This document shows positions 34,188 through 43,330 of a stretch of DNA of 64,000 nt, piece by piece. Made by a program: the position numbers and the translations under genes. How positions within the stretch are numbered: the first letter of the stretch is position 1; every line of letters begins with the position of its first letter. The notes beneath the pieces were generated by a model. That model worked only from the letters and a program-made list of their open reading frames with translations, was not told the DNA's origin and searched no databases. Origin of the DNA: Novosphingobium sp. GTDB taxonomy: Bacteria > Pseudomonadota > Alphaproteobacteria > Sphingomonadales > Sphingomonadaceae. The stretch lies in assembly GCA_024236215.1 (NCBI GenBank), contig JACKKX010000001.1:248001-312000 (forward strand). The letters run 5' to 3'.

Positions 34188-37100
34188 ATGCGCCTTTACG
34201 AGAATGCAGCCCTCTATTCCCCGACCGATCTGGTGCGTTACCTGGGTTGCGCGCACGCCACGTCACTTGATCTCGCCAAGCTGATCTCGCCGGAGGATGC
34301 GCCCCAGCAAGCCGAAGACGATGCGATGGGCAAGCTCGTGCAACAGGCCGGTCTTGAGCATGAAGACGCCTATCGCGCCAAGCTGGCGGCAGAGGGCGGA
34401 CTGGTCGAAATCGATGACAAGGCCCCACTCGGTATAAGGGCTGCCGCCACGATCGCGGCGATGAAGGATGGCGCGAAGGCAATCTTCCAGGCCGCCTTCC
34501 TCCAGCCGCCGTGGCACGGTTTCGCCGATTTTCTCATTCGAGTGGAAGAACCTTCGGACCTGGGCTCATGGTCATATGAGCCGGTCGACACCAAGCTCGC
34601 TCGCTCAACCAAGGCTGCCTACATAATTCAGCTTGGCCTCTATGCGCGGATGATGGCGTCGATCCAGGGGCATATGCCGCGCAGGGCACACGTCGAACTT
34701 GGCGACGGCAGGCGTGAAAGCTTCCGTCTGGTCGAGTTTGACAAGGTACTGGGAGCGGCGATCAATCGTTTCCATGCCTTCGTCCAAGCCGGTGCAAAGG
34801 ATACCCAGCCCGAGCCGTGCGCGGCCTGCGGATTGTGCCCGTGGCGCGATCACTGTGCCCAGGTCTGGGAGGAGCAGGACCACCTCTCCCGTGTATGCGG
34901 GTTGGGCAGGCCGCAAGCGGCCAAACTGCGTGAGGCGGGTATCGAAACTGTAGCCGCCCTCGCCGCATTGACTGATGACGTGAAAGTGCCGCGCATGGCG
35001 CAGTCAACGCTGGCTAAACTGCGCGCCCAGGCACGATTGCAGTTGGCGCGTTGGGGCGGCGGCGAGCCGGTGGTCGAGACACTTGAGGTTGAAGATGGCC
35101 GGGGTTTTGCCTCACTTCCAAAACCCGATCCTGCCGACCTGTTCTTCGACCTTGAAGGTGACCCGCTGCAAGAAGGCGGACTCGATTATCTCTGGGGCGT
35201 CCATTTTCGCGATGGCTCTCGCCCCGAATTCCGCTTCCGTTGGGGTCACGACCCTGAGGCCGAGCGTGTGGCATTCGAGGACACGCTCGATTGGATGGTC
35301 GGGCATCTCCAGCGCAATCCCGGAGCGCACGTCTATCACTATGCTCCCTATGAGATCACTTCGCTGCGTCGCCTGTCGACACTCCATGCAAGCCGGGAGG
35401 AGGCGTTGGACGAACTACTGCGCCAGCGCCGCTTCGTGGACCTATACGGAATTCTGCGTCAGGCGATCCGGACCAGCGAGGACAATCTGTCACTGAAGAC
35501 CATGGAGGTGTTCTTCGCGGAAGCCCGTGAGGGAATGGTGACAAAGGCCGATCAGTCGGTGGTCGAATACAAGAGCTGGCAGCAGACGGGGGAGCAGAAG
35601 ATCCTCGACGACATCCTCGACTACAACAAGGTCGATTGCGAGAACACCGAGGCGCTGCGTAATTGGCTGATCGAACTGAGGATGGATGATCTGCCGTGGC
35701 GCGCGCTCGGGTCCGCAAGCGAAGTTGTCGATGAAAAGGCAGAGGCACGAGCCGAGGCTGAAGCGCGTTCGCAGCGGCTGATTGCCGCCATCGAAAGCGG
35801 AGCAACGCCGTCAAGCGAAGAAGGACGGGCACTCGTCGCCCATTTGACGCAGTTTCACCGGCGAGCGGACAAGCCTGCCTTCTGGGCAATGTTTGATCGC
35901 TGCGAGCGGGAGCCCGAGGAACTGGTCGAAGATGGCGACTGCATCGGTGCGATTGTGCCTGACATTGACGCCGAAGGCATCTGGCAACGTCCGGAAAAGC
36001 GCAGCACGATTTCCAGCTATCGGTTCCCGGCGCAGGAGACGAAATTGCGGGAGGGTGCCGCTGTCCTGCATGCCCCAAGCCTACAAAAGGTCGGCACGAT
36101 TGTCTCACTCGATTGTGAAACGGGCACAGTCGAGATCAAGCGCGGCAACGCGGCCAAGGGCATCTGGCCGACCGAAGGCTCGCTCATTCCCGAACCTACC
36201 GTGCCGAACGCGATCCTCGTTGCCGCAGTGCGCCGGGTGGCCATGGCATGGGCGGGGATGAACGAAGATCAGTTCCTTCACGGCGAGACTGATCCAGATG
36301 GCCTCGAAACCTGGTCGTGCGGCCTGACCGATGAGCAGCCCTATCGCGCCCTCCTCGACCTGATCGAACGCGAGAAGCCACGCCTGCTGGAATGCGACGG
36401 TGGCCCCATGGTCCGCGAAGGCGAAAGCCTGGTCGAAGCCGCGACCTTACGCTGCTTGGCTATGAACCAGACCACACTGTTCATCCAGGGTCCTCCAGGC
36501 ACGGGCAAGACCTATACGAGCGCACATATCATCTGTTCGCTCATCGCTGCAGGCAAGCGCGTGGGCGTGTCCAGCAACAGCCACAAGGCGATTAACAACC
36601 TGCTCGCCAAGGTTGAGGCTGTTGCGGAAGAAACTGGCCTTTCGTTCTCGGGGGTCAAGAAATGCACGCGCGGCAATGATGACCAGCGCCTCAACGGCCG
36701 GATCATAACCGACGTTGAATCCGCTTCGGACGTGCATGACTATCACGCCGACCTGGTTGGCGGCACGGCATGGCTCTTCGCCGACGAGAACTTCGATCAG
36801 GAGTTCGACTATCTCTTCGTGGATGAGGCGGGCCAGGTCTCGCTGGGGCATCTCCTGGCAATGGGGAGTGCGGCAAGGAACATCGTGCTGGTGGGGGACC
36901 AGATGCAGCTCGCCCAGCCGATCCAGGGTTCGCATCCAGGCGAAAGCGGGATGTCAGTGCTCGACTATCTGTTGCAGGGCGAAGCGACTGTCGCACCGGA
37001 CAGGGGAATCCTGCTCGATACGAGTTGGCGGATGCATCCCGACATCTGCGAATTCATTTCCGATGCGGTCTATGACGGCAGGCTCAAGGCGCATCCTGAT

Positions 37101-37631
37101 TGCAGCCGACAGCGACTGCATCTGCAACCCGGCCACTACCCCGCACTGAAGGAGCATGGCCTGCGTTTCGTGGCGATGGATCATACCGGCTGTAGCCAGC
37201 GCAGCGATGCCGAAGTCGCGCGGGTCAGGGAACTGGCGACTGCACTGCTCGGCACGAAATTCACGGCACGCGACGGAAGTGTCGGCACGATGGGCTGGGA
37301 CAACATCTTGATCGTCGCGCCCTACAACATGCAGGTGAACGCACTTGCCGCTGCTTTGCCTGGCTCGGCACGGGTTGGAACGGTCGACAAATTCCAAGGA
37401 CAGGAGGCCGAGGTTGTCATCGTCAGCCTGACCACTTCCACGCCCGACGACCTGCCGCGTCATGTCGAGTTCTTTTACTCGAAGAACCGCATCAATGTTG
37501 CCATCAGTCGCGCCCGCACGCTGGCGCTGGTCCTGGCCAATCCTAAACTGCTGGAACTTGATGCAAAAAGCGTCGATCACCTGCGGCTGGTCAATACGCT
37601 CGCCTGGGTGGCGGAGGAAGGAAGCAAGTGA
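34188..37631 (+). CDS. TM0106/Cas4-like nuclease + DEDD exonuclease + UPF1-like helicase fusion
   Basis: The product is 1,147 residues. Residues 1-240 form a RecB/Cas4-like nuclease: Cys21, core GFADF...YEPVDTK, the QLGLY box and a Cys cluster CAACGLCPWRDHC for an Fe-S site. Residues about 315-510 are an RNase H-like DEDD exonuclease (DLFFDLEGDP, then DILDYNKVDCENT). From about 750 comes an SF1 UPF1/DNA2-like helicase: GPPGTGKTYT (about 767), DEAGQ (about 878), GDQMQLAQP, SWRMHP (about 945), VDKFQGQEAE (about 1065) and NVAISRAR (about 1102). It could unwind and degrade DNA or RNA ends. It is first in the operon and its TGA overlaps the next GTG (GTGA). Confidence 0.92.
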   Translation: MRLYENAALYSPTDLVRYLGCAHATSLDLAKLISPEDAPQQAEDDAMGKLVQQAGLEHEDAYRAKLAAEGGLVEIDDKAPLGIRAAATIAAMKDGAKAIFQAAFLQPPWHGFADFLIRVEEPSDLGSWSYEPVDTKLARSTKAAYIIQLGLYARMMASIQGHMPRRAHVELGDGRRESFRLVEFDKVLGAAINRFHAFVQAGAKDTQPEPCAACGLCPWRDHCAQVWEEQDHLSRVCGLGRPQAAKLREAGIETVAALAALTDDVKVPRMAQSTLAKLRAQARLQLARWGGGEPVVETLEVEDGRGFASLPKPDPADLFFDLEGDPLQEGGLDYLWGVHFRDGSRPEFRFRWGHDPEAERVAFEDTLDWMVGHLQRNPGAHVYHYAPYEITSLRRLSTLHASREEALDELLRQRRFVDLYGILRQAIRTSEDNLSLKTMEVFFAEAREGMVTKADQSVVEYKSWQQTGEQKILDDILDYNKVDCENTEALRNWLIELRMDDLPWRALGSASEVVDEKAEARAEAEARSQRLIAAIESGATPSSEEGRALVAHLTQFHRRADKPAFWAMFDRCEREPEELVEDGDCIGAIVPDIDAEGIWQRPEKRSTISSYRFPAQETKLREGAAVLHAPSLQKVGTIVSLDCETGTVEIKRGNAAKGIWPTEGSLIPEPTVPNAILVAAVRRVAMAWAGMNEDQFLHGETDPDGLETWSCGLTDEQPYRALLDLIEREKPRLLECDGGPMVREGESLVEAATLRCLAMNQTTLFIQGPPGTGKTYTSAHIICSLIAAGKRVGVSSNSHKAINNLLAKVEAVAEETGLSFSGVKKCTRGNDDQRLNGRIITDVESASDVHDYHADLVGGTAWLFADENFDQEFDYLFVDEAGQVSLGHLLAMGSAARNIVLVGDQMQLAQPIQGSHPGESGMSVLDYLLQGEATVAPDRGILLDTSWRMHPDICEFISDAVYDGRLKAHPDCSRQRLHLQPGHYPALKEHGLRFVAMDHTGCSQRSDAEVARVRELATALLGTKFTARDGSVGTMGWDNILIVAPYNMQVNALAAALPGSARVGTVDKFQGQEAEVVIVSLTTSTPDDLPRHVEFFYSKNRINVAISRARTLALVLANPKLLELDAKSVDHLRLVNTLAWVAEEGSK

Positions 37632-40600
37632 GGGAAGAGGAATTTCGCCAATGGCTGGAGGCCAACGGTGCCAACACCCCGGCGGGGCGCAACACGCGTG
37701 TACATGCTGTGCGCACTATCGAGGGCAAATTGTCCGAACTTGGCTTAAACTATTCGGATCTTGAGCAAGCATGGGGCACTAGCCGATTTACCGACGTGAG
37801 AGATGCAATCACCGCCCTCCGCGCCGATTTCGATGCCGGCGGAGAACGGTTTCGCATACTTATGCCGCAATCGGAGAATCCGAGAAATCGGCTGGCGAGC
37901 TGGCGGAGCTGGCTTGGTCAGTATGGTCAGTTTCTTGACGGTGGCCTCGCCACAAATGATGCTGATCGAATCCGTCGCCATGTCCTGGAAACCTACATCG
38001 AGCCTGCGCGAGCGAAGGCCCATGATGTCGCCGAGTTGGTGGTCAAGGATGTCAATGACGCACTTAGACTAAAGGAAGCTTGGCCGAATATCTGCCAGGC
38101 TATGCGAGGGCGCAAATTTCACGAACTTGCCGATGTTCCTCCGCCGCAAAGCTTTGGTGCGGATATGAGTACGGCGACACGCTTTCGATTTGATCTCGAC
38201 ACAGAGAACTACTGGGCTCTCGCGATCCTGCGAGACCGCTTTGGCGAGCCAATTGCACGGTCGGCAAAGATGGTCTCGTTCAAATTGCCGGATGGTCGGC
38301 AGATAGCCCTCGATCTGGAAGCGGCGCGGACTCAGCTCTGGTTCGAAGGGACAATCGCAGCTGGGGACTATCCCGGCTCATCAGTCAAACACTATGATGC
38401 CCGGACTTCTCGGCATTCCAATCTGCCATCTCGATTGAGGCACACCGGAGATGACGCGCGGGACGTAAGTTTGATTACAGTTCCGAACGGCGAAATCTTG
38501 TCCCAGCTACTCGACGAATACGCGAACAGCTCCCGGCTTGATCGCGCGGCTCTGAGCCGCCTCAAGCAGGCATTTCTCGCGCTGCACCCGGACTTTGTCA
38601 GTTTTGCCGATTGCCCCAGTTTCGCCACGGCGGAGGGTGGTTACAAGCGCGCACTGGTGGCTGAAGCCGGTCGGCTGGTTTTGCAACACGTTGACCAAAG
38701 CGATGGTGATTTGGGCAGCGCCCTGATCGAATTGCTTGCCGGGCGATCGACGCTGGAGTGCAACCTCATCGACTGGCGCGCGCAAAAGGTCGTCGACAAT
38801 GCAAGGGAAGCGAACCCCGGCCTGATCGAAGCCGCAGCTGGAAGGCTGGCCAGGGCCGAAAATGCAGTCGACGGTGTCGCTGCCTTTGTCGAGACAGTCT
38901 GGCCTGTCATGCGCGGTGATCTGCCGAGCAACCCTTACGCCGAAAGCCGGATGTTCCCGACAATGCTGCGCGGACTGGTCGATCCGCAATCCGTGCTGCC
39001 GATCCGTTCGACCCCCACCGACAACGCAGCCCGAATGCTGCTGGGGCGCCCTGCCTTTGCCTATGCCCCGCTGACGCGCGAAGAGTTGGTGAATGTCACC
39101 GGCATGGCCCGCGAAATCATGCGGATCATGGATGAGGAATGGCATTGGGGGCCCCGAGACCTGTGGGATGTCCAGGGCTTCATCTGGGAAACCTGCCAAA
39201 AGCGATTGCCTGAAGGTAACGATATGACAGACGAACAACTGCTTGCGCGTTTTGACGGCGATGAAAAATTCCGCCTGAGGCGAACCACATGGTCGGAAGA
39301 GCAGTCACGCGCGTTCTGCCACATGGCACGAGCCGTCCATTCGCAGGGGCTCGACTGGTATCACACCAATATCCCGGAAATACGCTTTGGGAGACGCGAA
39401 CTGTCCGCGCTCAAGGCCGATCCGACCTTGGGTGTGCTCCACCTGGCAGGAAACGCGCTGAAGTTCAGCCATTCTTCTCCCCAGTTCTCACTGTCTGGAG
39501 CATTTATTCTGGATGATGCCGGAGCGGAGGCATTCGCCAGTGCCATCGCCGGAGCCGCCGACCAGTTCCAGAGCTCGCAGACGCTCAAGACAGGTCGCCA
39601 AGCCTATTGGCCAGATGACTACACGACTGCCGTCGCAGCCGAAGTCCGCGATAGGAAACCTAATCGTATGCAGCCCACCAATCTCATCCTCTACGGCCCG
39701 CCAGGCACCGGCAAGACCTATCGCACCATGGAGGAAGCAGTCCGGTATTGCGGTGAAATTCCGGCAGCGGATCGTCCATCATTGCGCGACCAATACGAGC
39801 GGCTTCGCAAGGAGAAGCGGATCGAGTTTGTTACCTTCCATCAGAATTTTGCCTACGAGGAGTTCGTCGAAGGGTTGCGCCCACAGACCGGGGTCAATGG
39901 TGCTGAAGGCAACAGCGTAGGGTTCGACCTCAAGCCCAAGCTCGGCATCTTTCGCAATATCTGCCAACTCGCCGAGGCGGCGACCGAAGCTGCGGCTGGA
40001 GGAAAGCCAATCGACCTCGGCGGGAAGCGGGTATTCAAGATGTCCCTGGGGCGCGCCGGGATCGAGGACCAGATTTTTGAGGACGCCATCGAGAATGGTT
40101 ATGCCGCCCTTGGTTGGGGTGGCGATATCGATTGGTCGCCCTACGAAACCTATGAAGCGATTCACGAGCGCTGGAACCAGGATCATCCGGGCACGAACGG
40201 CAATGACGCGAACATCATCCAGACCACGCGATTTCGTGCCGACATGAAGGAAGGAGACGTGATAGTCGTCTCCCATGGCAACAAGCTGGTCAGGGCGATC
40301 GGCGTCGTGGCGGGGCCCTATCGCTACGAGCCAGACGGGACCAGCGAGTATAGTCACCGCCGCAAGGTGGACTGGCTGAAGGTCTTCCGGGAACCCATAG
40401 ACTATTCGGCAATCTACGACGTCCCGTTCATGCAATGGTCGTGCTATCTGCTGAAAGAGCAGCATCTCAATCGCTCGGCGCTCGCCAATCTCCTTCCCGG
40501 TGCCGGTGGCCCTGCCGAGGCCCCCAAGCAGTATGTGCTCGTGATCGACGAGATCAACCGCGCCAACATTTCCAAGGTCTTCGGCGAGCTCATAACCCTG

Positions 40601-41209
40601 ATCGAACCCGACAAGCGCATTGGCATGGACGAGCAACTGAAGGTGCGCCTGCCCTACAGCGAAGATGAGTTCGGCGTCCCCGCCAACCTCCATATCATCG
40701 GCACGATGAACACGGCGGACCGATCGATTACCCCGATCGACACGGCGTTGCGGCGTCGCTTCCGGTTCGAAGAGCTGGCGCCAGACACTGCCGTTGAGGC
40801 GTTCCAGGAGGCGGAACACACTACCGGTCTGCCGCTATCGACCGCGCTGACGACGATGAATCGCCGAATTGAATATCTCGTCGATCGCGACCACCGGATT
40901 GGTCACGCCTTTTTCATCGGCTGCAAGGACAAGAATGCGGTTGATGCGGTGATGCGCGACAAAGTTATCCCGCTCTTGCAGGAGTATTTCTTCGATGACT
41001 GGAATCGCCTTGCCGCCGTGCTGGGTGAAAAGGAGAAGGGCGGAAACTTCCTCGAATGCGAGATCATCGAAGACCCGATGGGCGAAGGCGGAGAGCCGCT
41101 GAAGAGTTGGCGGGTGCGGAAAGATTTCGACGCTGAAGCCTATGACAGGCTGGCGGGCCGGGCTGTCCCATCCACCCCGTCATCAGCAGAGGAAAACGAG
41201 GATGAATGA
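37628..41209 (+). CDS. mcrB: McrB-type AAA+ GTPase with EVE-like insertion
   Basis: The product is 1,193 residues with a GTG start overlapping the upstream stop. The N-terminal ~100 residues (EEFRQWLEANGANTPAGRNTR) resemble the small helical domain found on many restriction subunits. About 580 residues of uncharacterised sequence follow. The AAA+ module has Walker A YGPPGTGKT (about 690), Walker B VIDEINRAN (about 972) and the McrB signature MNTADRS (about 1027), then the Arg-rich RRRFRFEE. About 280 residues separate Walker A and B. This gap holds an EVE/YTH-like domain (about 800-940, including ALGWGGDIDW and GDVIVVSHGNKLVRAIG) that could recognise a modified base. It should drive McrC-dependent cleavage by GTP hydrolysis. 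Confidence 0.9.
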   Translation: MREEEFRQWLEANGANTPAGRNTRVHAVRTIEGKLSELGLNYSDLEQAWGTSRFTDVRDAITALRADFDAGGERFRILMPQSENPRNRLASWRSWLGQYGQFLDGGLATNDADRIRRHVLETYIEPARAKAHDVAELVVKDVNDALRLKEAWPNICQAMRGRKFHELADVPPPQSFGADMSTATRFRFDLDTENYWALAILRDRFGEPIARSAKMVSFKLPDGRQIALDLEAARTQLWFEGTIAAGDYPGSSVKHYDARTSRHSNLPSRLRHTGDDARDVSLITVPNGEILSQLLDEYANSSRLDRAALSRLKQAFLALHPDFVSFADCPSFATAEGGYKRALVAEAGRLVLQHVDQSDGDLGSALIELLAGRSTLECNLIDWRAQKVVDNAREANPGLIEAAAGRLARAENAVDGVAAFVETVWPVMRGDLPSNPYAESRMFPTMLRGLVDPQSVLPIRSTPTDNAARMLLGRPAFAYAPLTREELVNVTGMAREIMRIMDEEWHWGPRDLWDVQGFIWETCQKRLPEGNDMTDEQLLARFDGDEKFRLRRTTWSEEQSRAFCHMARAVHSQGLDWYHTNIPEIRFGRRELSALKADPTLGVLHLAGNALKFSHSSPQFSLSGAFILDDAGAEAFASAIAGAADQFQSSQTLKTGRQAYWPDDYTTAVAAEVRDRKPNRMQPTNLILYGPPGTGKTYRTMEEAVRYCGEIPAADRPSLRDQYERLRKEKRIEFVTFHQNFAYEEFVEGLRPQTGVNGAEGNSVGFDLKPKLGIFRNICQLAEAATEAAAGGKPIDLGGKRVFKMSLGRAGIEDQIFEDAIENGYAALGWGGDIDWSPYETYEAIHERWNQDHPGTNGNDANIIQTTRFRADMKEGDVIVVSHGNKLVRAIGVVAGPYRYEPDGTSEYSHRRKVDWLKVFREPIDYSAIYDVPFMQWSCYLLKEQHLNRSALANLLPGAGGPAEAPKQYVLVIDEINRANISKVFGELITLIEPDKRIGMDEQLKVRLPYSEDEFGVPANLHIIGTMNTADRSITPIDTALRRRFRFEELAPDTAVEAFQEAEHTTGLPLSTALTTMNRRIEYLVDRDHRIGHAFFIGCKDKNAVDAVMRDKVIPLLQEYFFDDWNRLAAVLGEKEKGGNFLECEIIEDPMGEGGEPLKSWRVRKDFDAEAYDRLAGRAVPSTPSSAEENEDE

Positions 41210-41945
41210 GGCGATGCCGATCTTTCTGCCCGGCGTCCCGGAAGACCGCATTCGTGCGATCTTCGGCCGCGCTGCAGGCAACGAGATCGAATCCGGCAAG
41301 TTTGGCAGTCGACAAAGCAGTGCGGCCCTGGCGGCCAATGGCTTCGGCTGGTTCCTGGATCGGCCAGCAGAACTGCCGATGTTCCCGCCTCTGGCCGATT
41401 TGCCGGGGCCGGTTTCAAGTGTGGAGGTGGAGCGCGAAATCCGATTTCCATGGAGCGGAGGCAGACATCCCTGGCTGGATGCCGTCGTGGAGACGGCTAG
41501 CCATGTGATCGGCATTGAGTCCAAGCGTTACGAGCCGTTCCGTGACCGAAAGCATGCAGAATTTGCCGATGCCTATGAACGGGATGTCTGGGGTGAGCGG
41601 ATGGATCGCTGGTGTGCCATGCGCGACCAGTTGCGGGCCGAGCCCCGGCTGTATCGGCACCTTGATGCGGCGCAACTGGTCAAACACGCCTTCGCCCTGG
41701 GAACCGAAGCGGCCAGGTCAGGCGCAAATCCAGTGCTGCTCTACCTTTATGCCGAACCGGCAGGTGACAAGGCGCCAACCGATGCAGAGTGCCTCGCCCA
41801 TCGCCGTGAAATCGATCACTTTGCCGCCCAGGTCACTGGCGATCGGGTCCGGTTTGCAGCCTGCTCCTGGCGCGGATGGCTGGCGACGTTCCACGGCGAC
41901 GCTGCCGGCCATGCGGAGCGCCTCATCGAGGCGTTCAACCCGTAA
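41202..41945 (+). CDS. Small PD-(D/E)XK nuclease, PGN_0703-like
   Basis: The product is 247 residues from the ATG at 41202, overlapping the mcrB stop by 8 bp. It has a conserved-looking core: WLDAVVETASHVIGIESKRYEPF, with D and E-S-K arranged as a PD-(D/E)XK active site near residues 85-107. The segment LVKHAFALGTEA and the C-terminal region are as in PGN_0703 restriction endonuclease-like proteins (family recognised from memory). Located between mcrB and mcrC, it is probably an additional nuclease of the same complex or a partner acting on the same DNA. It overlaps mcrC as TAATG. Confidence 0.72.
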   Translation: MNEAMPIFLPGVPEDRIRAIFGRAAGNEIESGKFGSRQSSAALAANGFGWFLDRPAELPMFPPLADLPGPVSSVEVEREIRFPWSGGRHPWLDAVVETASHVIGIESKRYEPFRDRKHAEFADAYERDVWGERMDRWCAMRDQLRAEPRLYRHLDAAQLVKHAFALGTEAARSGANPVLLYLYAEPAGDKAPTDAECLAHRREIDHFAAQVTGDRVRFAACSWRGWLATFHGDAAGHAERLIEAFNP

Positions 41946-43258
41946 TGCACAAGACAGTTCGCGAATGGGGCCATGTCAGGCTCGATCAGGGTGGCCTGAC
42001 CCGAGCGCAAGGCGATGCCTTGCTTGCCGAAGCACGCGCGCACCCGTTGGCACATGACGAAGCGACGAACATCCTGATCGACCGGCGTGACCGCCTGGTT
42101 GCACGGCAAATGGTCGGGATGGTGGCTGCCAAGGGTTGCAGCCTTGAAATCCTTCCCAAGGTCGATCCCGATGAACCCGACAGCAAGGACGTCGCGGCTG
42201 TACGCCACCGTCTCGTGCGGATGCTCGATGTGGCATTGGGGCTCAAACTCGACCTTGGACGCAGTGCTGCCATAGACCGGCAAAAACACACACTCCTCGA
42301 AATCCTGATCCGAGCCTTTGCGGACAAACTGCTGGCCGAAGTCCGACGCGGGCTTCCGCGCCAGTATCTTCATTGCGAAGACGATCTCCCCGCGCTGCGC
42401 GGTCGGCTCGATGTGATCCGTCAGTTCACTCGGAACGCAGTACGGCCCGACCGGCTGGCCTGCCGGTTCGATCAATTGGACGTCGATACGCCGTTGATGC
42501 GGATCATGGCAGCGGCGGTGATATATCTCGGCCGCTTTACCCGTAGCCTGGATACGCGTCACAAGCTGGATGAACTGCGTTTTACCCTGGCAGATATACC
42601 GCAGGTTCCAGTCAACCGTCTGCCGTGGAAGCAGGTCCGGATCGACCGAACAAATCGCCGCTGGGAGAGCCTGTTTCGCCTCGCCCGTCTGCTGCTGCAA
42701 CGCGATTGGCAGGCGACACATCATTCGGCGAGGGCGCCAGAAGGACTGACCCTTCTTTTCCCGATGAACGACCTGTTCGAGAAATATATCGCGGCACTCC
42801 TGCGAAAGGCGCTGACGAACAGCGGGGTGGAAGTGGTCGACCAGGGTGGCCATCGTGCATGCTTGGGCGCCTATACCGGCCAACATCTGCATAGCGGCGA
42901 TGTATTCCGTACCAAGCCGGACATCATCCTTCGCCGTGATGATGATATCCTCGCGATCATCGACACCAAATGGAAGAAGCTCAGCCGAAATCCGCTCGAT
43001 CCGAAACACGGCGTAAGTCAATCCGACGTGTACCAACTCATGGCCTACGCACGGCTCTACCCCACGCGCGAACTTATGCTGCTCTATCCGGAATTGCCGG
43101 GTCACCACGCAATCGAGCGTCCTCCATTCGGGATCGCTGGCGGTGCGGAGCGCCTCGCGATTGCGACGGTTGATACGTCTTGCACCGAGGACCAGGTCAT
43201 AGCCCAGCTCAAGCAGCTTTGCGGGCATTTCGGCATCACCGCCCAAGCGGGGCCATAG
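41945..43258 (+). CDS. mcrC: McrC-type nuclease subunit
   Basis: The product is 437 residues, starting at the ATG that overlaps the previous TAA. The N-terminal part (MHKTVREWGHVRL ... GCSLEILPKVDPD) is the McrB-contacting beta domain. A central helical part leads to the C-terminal PD-(D/E)XK domain with D in FRTKPDIIL and D-x-K in AIIDTKWKKL (about residues 325-345), then QSDVYQLMAYARLY. In known systems McrC stimulates the GTPase and cuts DNA near modified sites. A 72-bp gap with a long inverted repeat follows. Confidence 0.92.
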   Translation: MHKTVREWGHVRLDQGGLTRAQGDALLAEARAHPLAHDEATNILIDRRDRLVARQMVGMVAAKGCSLEILPKVDPDEPDSKDVAAVRHRLVRMLDVALGLKLDLGRSAAIDRQKHTLLEILIRAFADKLLAEVRRGLPRQYLHCEDDLPALRGRLDVIRQFTRNAVRPDRLACRFDQLDVDTPLMRIMAAAVIYLGRFTRSLDTRHKLDELRFTLADIPQVPVNRLPWKQVRIDRTNRRWESLFRLARLLLQRDWQATHHSARAPEGLTLLFPMNDLFEKYIAALLRKALTNSGVEVVDQGGHRACLGAYTGQHLHSGDVFRTKPDIILRRDDDILAIIDTKWKKLSRNPLDPKHGVSQSDVYQLMAYARLYPTRELMLLYPELPGHHAIERPPFGIAGGAERLAIATVDTSCTEDQVIAQLKQLCGHFGITAQAGP

Positions 43259-43259
43259 A

Positions 43260-43312
43260 TTGTTGCCCAAAGTCGCCACACACGACAGATATGGTCGCAG
43301 GTTGGGCAACAA
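43260..43312. promoter_or_regulatory. 11-bp perfect inverted repeat before the WYL regulator gene
   Basis: TTGTTGCCCAA (43260-43270) and TTGGGCAACAA (43302-43312) are exact complements, 31 nt apart, filling the gap between mcrC and the WYL gene. It could be an autoregulatory operator or the stem of an attenuating hairpin; there is no T tract. The arms differ in sequence from the palindrome at 34127-34155. Confidence 0.6.
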
Positions 43313-43330
43313 GGATTCGGGGGCTTGGCT

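Noticed and set aside
41816-43312. 498-codon minus-strand open frame opposite mcrC
   Set aside because: It is the shadow of mcrC in high-GC DNA; no motifs, and mcrC has a clear nuclease core and coupled start.
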